Source of the DNA: Bacteroidota bacterium
Lineage (GTDB): Bacteria > Bacteroidota > Bacteroidia > UBA7662 > CANHCV01
Reading direction: 5' to 3'
Assembly: GCA_027488715.1 (NCBI GenBank)
Contig: JAIYBD010000036.1
Location: forward strand, 1-15,769
Length of the DNA stretch: 15,769 nucleotides
Positions 7,630 through 14,272 of this stretch are shown piece by piece. Within the stretch, counting starts at the first letter, position 1; every line of letters starts with the position of its first letter. Made by a program: the position numbers and the translations under genes. The notes under the pieces are model-generated. The model was not told the DNA's origin, did no database searches, and saw only the letters and a program-made list of their open reading frames with translations.

Positions 7630-8049
7630 TCAAAGATATTGAATTTCCCAGTGAAGTGGGCAAACCTTTTTTAGCATTTCACTTACTCCACAGTATTTTT
7701 CTTGAGATAATTTCACCGCCTTCTCAATTTTCGCAAAATCTTCTTCATGGGCTTTGAATCGATAGAAGAGCCGAATTGCAGAATAAACTTTCGGATGTTC
7801 CTCCGTTAAATCAGCTTCGCAATCCATGGAGAAGTGTTCCACATTTACTTGCATTTTCTTGAGCAAAGCGGCAACATCCATTCCGGTACAACCCATCAGC
7901 GAAGTTAACAACAGAGCTTTCGGTCGAGGACCTGAATTTAAACCGCCATCAGCTTCAGCAACATCCATAGAAAAGGTATGCCCATTAATTTCCGAATTGA
8001 ATTTCATTCCGCCCTCGTAGGAGGCCGTAACTCTGTGAATCGTACTCAT
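7630..8049 (-). CDS. OsmC family protein (peroxiredoxin-like)
   Basis: OsmC/Ohr-type proteins reduce organic hydroperoxides or handle related thiol chemistry with two active-site cysteines. The chosen start at 8049 gives 139 residues, the usual length. Its ATG overlaps the rhodanese stop (8046-8049). A longer frame reaching 8160 runs into the rhodanese gene and adds no conserved sequence. The two expected cysteines are present: Cys54 in SLMGCTGMDV, at the start of the central helix, and Cys120 in KYCGVSEM. An extra cysteine, C130 in KVCPLHW, is common in the YhfA-like subgroup. The spacing suits the general OsmC group more than Ohr, so the substrate is uncertain. Position directly after thioredoxin and rhodanese suggests a shared role in thiol, persulfide or peroxide metabolism in the cytoplasm. 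Confidence 0.88.
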   Translation of the reverse strand: MSTIHRVTASYEGGMKFNSEINGHTFSMDVAEADGGLNSGPRPKALLLTSLMGCTGMDVAALLKKMQVNVEHFSMDCEADLTEEHPKVYSAIRLFYRFKAHEEDFAKIEKAVKLSQEKYCGVSEMLKKVCPLHWEIQYL

Positions 8050-8366
8050 GACTTGATTATTTGTTGTAAAGATGTCCAAGGACCGCCATTGATGGATTGA
8101 ATTCCATGACTTTTTAACAAAGACGTTGCTGATCCTGAGCGCATGCCTGAAGCACAGCAAGTAATAACGGGTTTACCATCTTTTTTCAAAGAAGCAATTT
8201 TCCCTTGAAGCACTTGAAGAGGGATATTTTTCGCACCTGATATATGACCTGTGCTGAATTCTGCAGAGGTGCGAACATCAACAATAACTGCACCTTGTTG
8301 CAATAACAATTTGATTGCTTCGTGCTTGTTTTTATTTGAGAACAAATTGGTTAGGAATCCAAACAT
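8046..8366 (-). CDS. Single-domain rhodanese
   Basis: This is a 106-residue single rhodanese domain. Rhodaneses carry sulfur as a cysteine persulfide and pass it to thiol acceptors. The family pattern is complete: VDVRTSAEFSTGHISGAKNI (residues 29-48), then the active loop CASGMR with the catalytic Cys71. An adjacent Cys70 gives a CC pair. The C-terminal NGGPW is also usual. There is no signal peptide, although the N-terminus (FGFLTNLF) is somewhat hydrophobic and might lie on the membrane. The start at 8366 follows the thioredoxin stop by two bases; a longer start at 8432 would overlap thioredoxin by 64 bases and encode nothing recognisable. The next gene, the OsmC-family protein, overlaps by four bases. 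A persulfide or redox role with these neighbours is inferred from context. Confidence 0.88.
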   Translation of the reverse strand: MFGFLTNLFSNKNKHEAIKLLLQQGAVIVDVRTSAEFSTGHISGAKNIPLQVLQGKIASLKKDGKPVITCCASGMRSGSATSLLKSHGIQSINGGPWTSLQQIIKS

Positions 8367-8368
8367 GA

Positions 8369-8665
8369 TTACATGAATTTTTTTACGGTTTCTGAAATTT
8401 GATGGGCCGACATCGCTCCCGATTTTCTCCAAAGAAGTTGTCTATTTTTAAAGATCATCAAGGTAGGAATCGACTGAATTTGGTAAGCTTGTGATACGGC
8501 TGGATTTTTATCAACGTTAATTTTCAATACTTTAGCTGAATCGCCTAGGATTTTTGCGGCCTTTTGAACTTCAGGAGATAAAACACGACAAGGGCCGCAC
8601 CAATCGGCATAAAAATCAATCAATACAGGAATTTCACTATTGATGATGTTCTTAAACTTACTCAT
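8369..8665 (-). CDS. Thioredoxin
   Basis: A short thioredoxin of 98 residues, close to the usual ~105. It has the classical active site FYADWCGPC with redox Cys23 and Cys26. The cis-proline lies in QSIPTLMIF, and the buried acidic position (D17 in VLIDFY) is present. There is no signal sequence, so it should work in the cytoplasm, reducing protein disulfides with electrons from thioredoxin reductase (not in this window). Its start overlaps the stop of the DUF6132 gene (ATGA, 8662-8665), and the rhodanese starts two bases after its stop. It is therefore probably a dedicated thioredoxin for this cassette rather than the only housekeeping copy. For that reason I give no trxA symbol. Confidence 0.92.
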   Translation of the reverse strand: MSKFKNIINSEIPVLIDFYADWCGPCRVLSPEVQKAAKILGDSAKVLKINVDKNPAVSQAYQIQSIPTLMIFKNRQLLWRKSGAMSAHQISETVKKFM

Positions 8666-8850
8666 TTTTTTCGAATTACAAGATCAAAAATCAATCCACC
8701 TAACCAATAGCCCATCATGGCTCCCCAAATCAAGGTGAAGTAAATATTACTGGTTAACGGACAACCGCCGATGGTGCATTGAGGATTATATACCCAAAGG
8801 TAACTTCCAACCAACCCAACCAACAAACCTGCTAATTTGAGTTTGATCAT
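8662..8850 (-). CDS. Small two-TM membrane protein, DUF6132-like, with CX4C
   Basis: A 62-residue protein with two predicted transmembrane helices (about 5-21 and 36-58) joined by a short loop, NPQCTIGGCPLTSN. The loop carries two cysteines (C25, C30). I recognise the pattern as the Bacteroidota family labelled DUF6132, whose function is unknown. The pairing of a small membrane protein with rhodanese and thioredoxin recalls YgaP-type rhodaneses, which carry their own membrane hairpin; that link is my inference. The start at 8850 is preferred because hydrophobic sequence begins at once. An upstream in-frame ATG at 8874 would add eight residues, MLTIEKRN, and remains possible. It is the first gene of the minus-strand string, and its stop overlaps the thioredoxin start by four bases. 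Confidence 0.7.
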   Translation of the reverse strand: MIKLKLAGLLVGLVGSYLWVYNPQCTIGGCPLTSNIYFTLIWGAMMGYWLGGLIFDLVIRKK

Positions 8851-8906
8851 ATTTCTTTTTTCGATGGTTAACATGAATCAACAACATTTAATTTGGCTGA
8901 AAAAAT

Positions 8907-8936
8907 CAAAGGTTTTTTAAGTCTTTTGAATACAAA
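8907..8936 (-). promoter_or_regulatory. Possible Bacteroidota promoter for the minus-strand operon
   Basis: On the minus strand, TTTG (8936-8933) is followed after 18 bases by AACCTTTG (8914-8907). The Bacteroidota consensus is TTTG or TTG near -33 and TAnnTTTG near -7, about 19-20 bases apart. The -7 element here has one mismatch (A for T at its first base). It lies 57 bases before the preferred DUF6132 start, in the only non-coding space upstream of the string. Moderate to weak evidence. Confidence 0.35.
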
Positions 8937-8986
8937 TTGAATTGCGCTGAAATGGTTCCAAAAGGAAAAAAAATTAGGATAGCGCC

Positions 8987-9005
8987 TATAATTTTTCGAA
9001 CTTTG
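8987..9005 (+). promoter_or_regulatory. Possible -7/-10 element for the speB operon
   Basis: TATAAT at 8987-8992 overlaps TAATTTTT, one mismatch from TAnnTTTG. A second near-match, GAACTTTG, lies at 8998-9005. No good TTG/TTTG element was found at the expected distance upstream for either, so the exact promoter is unclear. The 8851-9025 gap separates two divergent gene strings and must hold the promoter for speB. AGGA at 9021-9024 abuts the ATG too closely to be a normal ribosome-binding site. Confidence 0.28.
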
Positions 9006-9025
9006 CAATCAAATAGAAAGAGGAA

Positions 9026-9898
9026 ATGAAAAGAAAAACGAAAACCTATGCTGGCATTCCAGAAAAATACGGAAAGCTAAAAGATGCAGCCATTGCATTA
9101 ATTCCTGCACCTTTCGATGGAACATCAACATGGGGAAAAGGAGCCGACTTAGGTCCAGAAGCCTTTCTTGAAGCTTCCGAAAACATGGAGCTTTATGACA
9201 TTAAAACCAACACTGAGGTTTATTTAAATGGCATTTACCTTGCTCCAGCGATAAAAGAAAAGGTTGATCCCGCAAAAATGGTCGATGAGGTTTACACCGC
9301 AACGAAGAAATACCTAGATCTCGGGAAATTCACCACCATTTTTGGTGGAGAACACAGCATTTCCATCGGAACCATTCGAGCCTTTGCTGAGAAATTCGAA
9401 AATCTTACTGTTGTTCAACTTGATGCTCATACCGATTTACGTCCGGAATTCCACGGAACCCCTTACAATCACGCTTGTGCTTTGTTCGAAAGTTCTCAAA
9501 AGCACAATTTAATTCAAGTAGGAATTCGATCCATGGATGTAGAGGAAGTTCAATACCTCAATCGCGAAAAAACCTATTTTGCCCATGAAATTTGGGAAAA
9601 CGACAAATGGATGAAGAAAGCGGTTAATCAAATGACCGAAAACGTATTTATCACCATTGATTTAGATGTTTTTGAATCAAGTTTGATGCCTTCGACCGGA
9701 ACTCCAGAACCGGGAGGAATGCCTTGGTACCAAGTGATGACTTTCATCGAGAAAATCATCAAGAAAAAGAATGTCGTAGGATTTGATATTGTTGAATTGG
9801 CTGCAAAAGAAACGAATCGTGCTCCTGATTTTCTTGCAGCCAAGCTATATTACCGAATGTTAAGTGAAATTTTTGCCAAAAAAGCCAAGAAAAAATGA
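9026..9898 (+). CDS. speB: Agmatinase / arginase-family ureohydrolase
   Basis: The enzyme hydrolyses agmatine to putrescine and urea at a binuclear manganese site in the cytoplasm. The 290-residue protein has the ureohydrolase motifs in order: GGEHSIS (H110), QLDAHTD (D133, H135, D137) and TIDLDVF (D212, D214), followed by MPSTGTPEPGG. These supply all six metal ligands. In the third motif the usual DVxDP reads DVFES, so E replaces the last, non-ligand Asp. The TGTPEPGG loop is typical of agmatinases rather than arginases. The next gene, overlapping by four bases, is a deoxyhypusine-synthase homologue, which supports a polyamine role: putrescine made here could be its substrate. Arginine decarboxylase, which would make agmatine, is not in the window. 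Other ureohydrolase substrates (guanidinobutyrate, formiminoglutamate) cannot be fully excluded. Confidence 0.88.
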   Translation: MKRKTKTYAGIPEKYGKLKDAAIALIPAPFDGTSTWGKGADLGPEAFLEASENMELYDIKTNTEVYLNGIYLAPAIKEKVDPAKMVDEVYTATKKYLDLGKFTTIFGGEHSISIGTIRAFAEKFENLTVVQLDAHTDLRPEFHGTPYNHACALFESSQKHNLIQVGIRSMDVEEVQYLNREKTYFAHEIWENDKWMKKAVNQMTENVFITIDLDVFESSLMPSTGTPEPGGMPWYQVMTFIEKIIKKKNVVGFDIVELAAKETNRAPDFLAAKLYYRMLSEIFAKKAKKK

Positions 9899-10869
9899 GC
9901 CAAAAACCAATCTCAGAATTCATTGAAAAGTATTACTTGCATTTCAATGCCGCCACCGTCGTTGATGCCGCAAAAGGTTACGTTCAGCACCTGGAAGAAG
10001 GTGGAAAAATGATGGTGACCTTAGCTGGTGCCATGAGTACTGCCGAAATGGGTAAAATTTTGGCTGAAATGATTCGCCAAGATAAAATTGCCATCATCTC
10101 TTGCACTGGCGCAAATTTGGAAGAAGACATCATGAACTTGGTTGCTCATGACTTTTACGAGAGAATTCCTCATTATCGCGATTTAACTCCCCAGCAAGAA
10201 TGGGATTTATTGGAACGTGGTTTAAATCGCGTTACCGATACATGCATTCCAGAGCATGAAGCTTTTCGTCGATTACAGAAGCATTTAGAAAAGCTATGGA
10301 AAGATGCCGAAGCCAAAGGCGAACGATTCCTACCTCACGAATTCATGTACAAAATGTTACTTTCAGGTGAATTAGAGCAATACTATCAAATTGATCCTAA
10401 AGACAGTTGGATGATTGCTGCAGCAGAAAAAAACCTCCCTATTATTGTTCCCGGATGGGAAGATTCCACCATGGGTAACATTTTTGCGAGTTATGTAATA
10501 AAGGGAGAACTCAAAGCATCGACCGTAAAATCGGGGATTGAGTACATGACTTATTTAGCAGATTATTACACCAAAAATTCCGATGGGAAAGGGATCGGAT
10601 TTTTTCAAATTGGTGGCGGAATTGCCGGTGATTTTCCGATTTGCGTTGTTCCTATGCTTTACCAAGATATGGAAATGCATGACATTCCATTTTGGAGCTA
10701 TTTCTGTCAAATTTCAGATTCAACCACGAGTTACGGTTCCTATTCAGGTGCGGTTCCAAACGAGAAAATCACGTGGGGGAAATTGGATATTCATACGCCA
10801 AAGTTTGTCATTGAATCGGATGCAACCATTGTTGCGCCATTAATTTTTGCCTACATTTTAGGAATGTAA
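9895..10869 (+). CDS. Deoxyhypusine synthase-like protein, probable homospermidine synthase
   Basis: A 324-residue member of the deoxyhypusine synthase (DHS) family, NAD-dependent aminobutyl transferases. Visible are LAGAMSTAEMG (43-53), TGANLEEDI (71-79, the family's TxGGxEEDL NAD-site equivalent), GGGIAGDFPI (240-249) and, near the end, ITWGKL with Lys296. Lys296 matches the catalytic lysine that forms the enzyme-imine intermediate in human DHS (WGK motif). The human sequence GGGVPKHHI with its active-site His is replaced by GGGIAGDFPI, so the acceptor site differs. Bacteria lack eIF5A, the true DHS substrate. Some bacterial homologues are thought to transfer the aminobutyl group to putrescine, giving homospermidine, a major polyamine of many Flavobacteria. 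The overlap with speB, a putrescine maker, supports this. Family membership is near certain; the substrate is inferred. Confidence 0.88.
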   Translation: MSQKPISEFIEKYYLHFNAATVVDAAKGYVQHLEEGGKMMVTLAGAMSTAEMGKILAEMIRQDKIAIISCTGANLEEDIMNLVAHDFYERIPHYRDLTPQQEWDLLERGLNRVTDTCIPEHEAFRRLQKHLEKLWKDAEAKGERFLPHEFMYKMLLSGELEQYYQIDPKDSWMIAAAEKNLPIIVPGWEDSTMGNIFASYVIKGELKASTVKSGIEYMTYLADYYTKNSDGKGIGFFQIGGGIAGDFPICVVPMLYQDMEMHDIPFWSYFCQISDSTTSYGSYSGAVPNEKITWGKLDIHTPKFVIESDATIVAPLIFAYILGM

Positions 10870-10872
10870 ATC

Positions 10873-11592
10873 ATGGAGAAACTGGATATTCTTGCTTTTG
10901 GCGCACATCCCGATGACGTTGAGCTTTCCTGTTCTGGCACCCTAATTCGGGAGGTACAACAAGGAAAGCGGGTAGGAGTTGTTGATTTAACCATGGGTGA
11001 ATTAGGTACCCGTGGATCAGCAGAAATACGAATGAAAGAAGCGGCACTTGCTGCCGAAATCATGGGATTAAGTTATCGTCAAAATTTAGGATTATCCGAT
11101 GGATTTTTTGAAGAAAATCAAGATAGCCTTCAAAAAATCATCCAACAAATTCGATATTGCCAACCTGATATCGTTATTGCAAATGCCATTCAAGATCGAC
11201 ATCCCGATCATGCCAGAGGCTCCAACTTGGTTTCCAGGGCTTGTTTTTTAGCAGGATTATCAAAAATCGAATCCACTTTTCAAGGTGAAAAACAAAGGGC
11301 ATGGAGACCCAAGGTCGTTTACCATTACATCCAAGATCGTTATATTCAACCGGATGTGGTCGTAGATATTTCAGATGTTGTTGAAGAAAAGAAAAAGGCT
11401 ATCCTTGCTTATGCTACTCAGTTTTACAATCCTGAGAGTAAAGAACCCGATACGCCTATTTCTTCACCCGATTTTTTTGAGTATATTTTTGCTAAGGACC
11501 GTATTTTTGGAAGGCAAATTCATGTTACATTTGCTGAAGGCTTTACTGCAGAAAGAGCAGTGGGGACTTCGTTATTAACTCATCTTTTATGA
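10873..11592 (+). CDS. bshB1: Bacillithiol biosynthesis deacetylase BshB1
   Basis: BshB1 removes the acetyl group from N-acetylglucosaminyl-malate, the second step of bacillithiol synthesis, in the cytoplasm. The 239-residue length fits the PIG-L/LmbE zinc deacetylase family. Zinc-site residues are seen in FGAHPDDVE (H12, D14, D15) and DRHPDH (H110, H113). The BshB1 subtype is supported by LTMGELGTRGSAEIR (39-53), a stretch typical of this group but not of MshB. Bacillithiol is a low-molecular-weight thiol that replaces glutathione in Firmicutes and many Bacteroidota. BshA and BshC are not in the window. The start lies three bases after the DHS-like stop, and the stop overlaps the DUF3127 gene (ATGA, 11589-11592). 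The divergent operon is also rich in thiol proteins. Confidence 0.9.
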   Translation: MEKLDILAFGAHPDDVELSCSGTLIREVQQGKRVGVVDLTMGELGTRGSAEIRMKEAALAAEIMGLSYRQNLGLSDGFFEENQDSLQKIIQQIRYCQPDIVIANAIQDRHPDHARGSNLVSRACFLAGLSKIESTFQGEKQRAWRPKVVYHYIQDRYIQPDVVVDISDVVEEKKKAILAYATQFYNPESKEPDTPISSPDFFEYIFAKDRIFGRQIHVTFAEGFTAERAVGTSLLTHLL

Positions 11593-11981
11593 ATCAATTT
11601 ACTGCTGTTGGACGTTTAGTTCAAGTGTTAGAAGAAGTTTCTGGTGTCGGAAAAACCGGAAATTCATGGAAAAAACAAAGTTTTGTTGTCGAATTGGACG
11701 GAAGTTCAACCTATCCCAAAAAGGTTTGTTTAACTGCTTGGGGAGAAAAAGTAGACACCCTAAAACGTTTAACTATTGGCGATCGAATTTCTGCTGCATT
11801 TGATGTTGAATCTCGTGAATATCAAGGACGTTGGTATACGGATTTGAAAGCATGGAAAATTGATGTGGAAGCCAATAGATCGACCGGTGGCGGAATTGAC
11901 CCATTCGATGGTGTTGACGCCCCTCCGATGGATCAAACAGGATCTTCGTCGCTTCCCGACGAAAATGATTTACCCTTTTAA
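11589..11981 (+). CDS. DUF3127 family protein with SSB-like C-terminal tail
   Basis: A 130-residue soluble protein. Residues 1-97 fit DUF3127: GRLVQVLEE at the start, KQSFVVELDG, TYPKKVCLTAWGEKVDTL, then IGDRISAAFDVESREYQGRWYTDLKAWKI. The pattern of short strands suggests an OB fold like that of SSB. The C-terminal ~30 residues are Gly/Asp/Pro/Ser-rich and disordered, ending in PDENDLPF. That tail closely resembles the DDIPF tip of bacterial single-stranded DNA-binding proteins, which recruits DNA repair partners. The fold and tail suggest a nucleic-acid-related role, but DUF3127 has no assigned function that I know of. I do not call it SSB, because the typical SSB N-terminal core is not recognisable. 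It overlaps bshB1 by four bases and precedes the OmpH-like gene by nine. Confidence 0.72.
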   Translation: MNQFTAVGRLVQVLEEVSGVGKTGNSWKKQSFVVELDGSSTYPKKVCLTAWGEKVDTLKRLTIGDRISAAFDVESREYQGRWYTDLKAWKIDVEANRSTGGGIDPFDGVDAPPMDQTGSSSLPDENDLPF

Positions 11982-11990
11982 TTTCTAACC

Positions 11991-12590
11991 ATGAACAAAT
12001 CGTTCATTCAATGGGGAATTAATGTTTTATTAATCGCCGGCGTTGCTTTTGCCATCGTGAATCAAAAGTCCCCGGAACCAACCCCAACTAAAACGGTATC
12101 AGGAAATCCGCGTCCCATCGTCGATTCTTCAGCCAAGGTCGTTTATGTTAATTTAGACACCTTGTACGAACATTACAGTTATTACCAAGACTTACTTAAA
12201 CAGCTTACGTCTGATTTTAATTCCAAAAGAAATGGGATTATTGCAAAACAGGAGCAGCTGGCAAAAAAGTACGACGATTACCAGCGAGCGGCCTATCGAA
12301 TGACGCAAGAGCAGATTAAAGCTGCAGAAACGGATTTATTGCGAGATGATGAGAATTTAAAACGTCAACTTGCTTCTGCAGAAGAACAATTTGCGAGCAA
12401 TCGAGACAATCTCAATAAAAAATTATACAATAAATTGAAAGCTTTCTTTGATGAATATCGCAATCAACATGGTTACGATTATATCCTGGATGGATCAAAT
12501 GGTGGTCCTGTTATTTCCGGCGGTGAAACATTGAATGTCACTTGGGAAATCATCGATGGTTTAAATAAAAAAGAAAAAGAACAAAAATGA
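11991..12590 (+). CDS. OmpH/Skp-like periplasmic protein
   Basis: A 199-residue protein with an N-terminal hydrophobic segment (about 8-23) that acts as a signal peptide or membrane anchor. A Pro/Thr-rich linker follows. From about residue 48 the KVVYVNLDTLYEHYSYYQDL start matches OmpH/Skp proteins, where 'xYVNxDxL' begins the first strand. The middle (about 65-150) is a long charged helix rich in Lys, Glu, Gln and Ala, consistent with the Skp coiled-coil tentacles. The end, YDYILDGSNGGPVISGG, forms the last strand pair typical of the family. Skp holds unfolded outer-membrane proteins on their way to the BAM complex; family members in Bacteroidota occur in several copies and their individual clients are unknown. 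No clear cleavage site is visible, so it may stay anchored. It overlaps fhs by four bases. Confidence 0.82.
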   Translation: MNKSFIQWGINVLLIAGVAFAIVNQKSPEPTPTKTVSGNPRPIVDSSAKVVYVNLDTLYEHYSYYQDLLKQLTSDFNSKRNGIIAKQEQLAKKYDDYQRAAYRMTQEQIKAAETDLLRDDENLKRQLASAEEQFASNRDNLNKKLYNKLKAFFDEYRNQHGYDYILDGSNGGPVISGGETLNVTWEIIDGLNKKEKEQK

Positions 12591-14269
12591 GTCACGTACC
12601 TTCCGATATTGAAATTGCACAAGCTGCAAAACTTTCCCATATCAATGAAATCGCTGCTAAGGTTGGAATTTCCTCTGACGATTTAGAGCACTATGGGAAG
12701 TATAAAGCCAAAATGCCCCTTCATCTGATCGATGAAACAAAGGTTCAGAAATCAAATTTAATATTGGTTTCTGCCATCAATCCAACTCCAGCGGGTGAGG
12801 GAAAAACCACAACAAGTATCGGTTTAACTGAAGGACTCAATAAAATTGGTAAACAAGCTGTTGTGGTGCTTCGCGAACCTTCACTCGGACCAGTTTTTGG
12901 CGTTAAAGGTGGAGCTGCCGGTGGCGGTTTCTCTCAGGTCGTACCTATGGAAGATATCAATCTTCATTTCACGGGTGATTTTTCTGCTGTTGAAAAAGCC
13001 AATAACCTTTTGGCTGCCTTGATTGACAATAACATTCAAAACAAAATTGAGAATAACCTCAATATCGATCCTCGAACCGTTGTTTGGAAACGTGTTATGG
13101 ATATGAATGACCGTTCTTTAAGAAATCTTATCGTTGGTCTGGGTGGAAAGTCGGGTGGTATTCCTCGTGAAGGCGGTTTCAATATTACGGCAGCCTCGGA
13201 AATCATGGCGATTCTTTGTCTTTCAAAAGATTTGGAAGACTTGAAAAATCGTTGTGGAAACATTTATGTTGGAAATACCTTTGATGGAAAGCCGGTTTTT
13301 GCTCGCGATTTAAAGGCCCAAGGCGCGATGGCGGCCTTGCTCAAAGATGCAGTGAAACCCAACTTGGTTCAAACTTTGGAGGGAAATCCTGCCATTATTC
13401 ATGGAGGACCGTTTGCGAATATTGCACAAGGTACCAATACCATCAATGCAACTAAATTAGGCATGTCGGTTGCGCCCTATGTGGTAACCGAAGCTGGATT
13501 CGGAGCCGATTTGGGCGCCGAGAAATTCCTTAATATTAAATGTGGATTTGCGGGAATTTCCCCTAAGGCCGTTGTTATTGTGGCGACCATTCGTGCATTG
13601 AAATACCATGGAGGAATGAAATTGGATGAACTCAAATCTGAAAATTTGGATGCTTTGGCAAACGGATTGGAGAATTTGAAAAAGCATATTGAAAACATCA
13701 AATCATTTGGGTTACCACCGGTTGTTTCCATCAATCGATTTGTTTCTGATACGGAAGCGGAACTAAAACTGGTTTTTGATGCCGTTCAAGCTTTGGGAGC
13801 TAAGGTAGCCGTTGCTGAAGGTTGGGGTAAAGGTGGAGATGGTATGAAGGAACTGGCCGAACGAGTAGTTGAAGCCATTGAAAGTTGCGAAGGGAAATAC
13901 ATTCCTACGTACGACTGGAACGACACCGTTGAGAACAAAATCAACGCTATCGCTCAAAAAATTTATGGCGCAGATGGGGTAGAATTTTCAAGTAAAGCAA
14001 AAACTGACTTGAAAAAAATCTACAAATTGGGCATGGATAAATTACCCATTTGTATGGCAAAAACCCAGTATAGCTTCACAGAGGACCCTAAAAAACTAGG
14101 AAGACCAACTGGATTTACACTCACCATTCGTGAATTTGAATTTGCTGCAGGTGCTGGATTTATTGTTCCGATTGTGGGTGAAATTCTTAGAATGCCTGGA
14201 TTACCTCAAATCCCAAGCGCTGAAGCTATCGACGTTGATGCCAATGGCGTGATTTCCGGTTTGTTTTAA
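12587..14269 (+). CDS. fhs: Formate-tetrahydrofolate ligase
   Basis: Fhs joins formate to tetrahydrofolate using ATP, giving 10-formyl-THF for purine and formyl-methionine synthesis or for one-carbon exchange. The protein has 560 residues, the standard length of the homotetrameric bacterial enzyme. The ATP loop is TPAGEGKTT (67-75). Other family blocks are LREPSLGPVFGVKGGAAGGG (around residues 97-116), EDINLHFTGDF, GGKSGGIPREGGFNITAASE and the C-terminal FVVPIVGEILRMPGLP-like stretch, here with IVPIVGE. All regions are present without gaps. It starts inside the OmpH stop codon (ATGA, 12587-12590) and ends three bases before pgi. The presence of Fhs in an organism with an otherwise ordinary aerobic-looking gene set points to use in biosynthesis rather than acetogenesis; that is inference. 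Confidence 0.97.
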   Translation: MSHVPSDIEIAQAAKLSHINEIAAKVGISSDDLEHYGKYKAKMPLHLIDETKVQKSNLILVSAINPTPAGEGKTTTSIGLTEGLNKIGKQAVVVLREPSLGPVFGVKGGAAGGGFSQVVPMEDINLHFTGDFSAVEKANNLLAALIDNNIQNKIENNLNIDPRTVVWKRVMDMNDRSLRNLIVGLGGKSGGIPREGGFNITAASEIMAILCLSKDLEDLKNRCGNIYVGNTFDGKPVFARDLKAQGAMAALLKDAVKPNLVQTLEGNPAIIHGGPFANIAQGTNTINATKLGMSVAPYVVTEAGFGADLGAEKFLNIKCGFAGISPKAVVIVATIRALKYHGGMKLDELKSENLDALANGLENLKKHIENIKSFGLPPVVSINRFVSDTEAELKLVFDAVQALGAKVAVAEGWGKGGDGMKELAERVVEAIESCEGKYIPTYDWNDTVENKINAIAQKIYGADGVEFSSKAKTDLKKIYKLGMDKLPICMAKTQYSFTEDPKKLGRPTGFTLTIREFEFAAGAGFIVPIVGEILRMPGLPQIPSAEAIDVDANGVISGLF

Positions 14270-14272
14270 TGC

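Noticed and set aside
8046..8160. Longer start for the OsmC-family gene at 8160
   Set aside because: It would overlap the rhodanese coding sequence by 115 bases and add residues with no family similarity; the ATGA overlap start at 8049 fits the family length.
9895..10869. A true deoxyhypusine synthase modifying a bacterial translation factor
   Set aside because: Bacteria have no eIF5A and use EF-P with other modifications; the acceptor-site segment also differs, so a polyamine role is preferred.
11589..11981. Calling the DUF3127 protein a single-stranded DNA-binding protein (ssb)
   Set aside because: Only the tail and general OB-like pattern resemble SSB; the typical SSB N-terminal core (start with VILVGRLGxDPE-like sequence) is absent.
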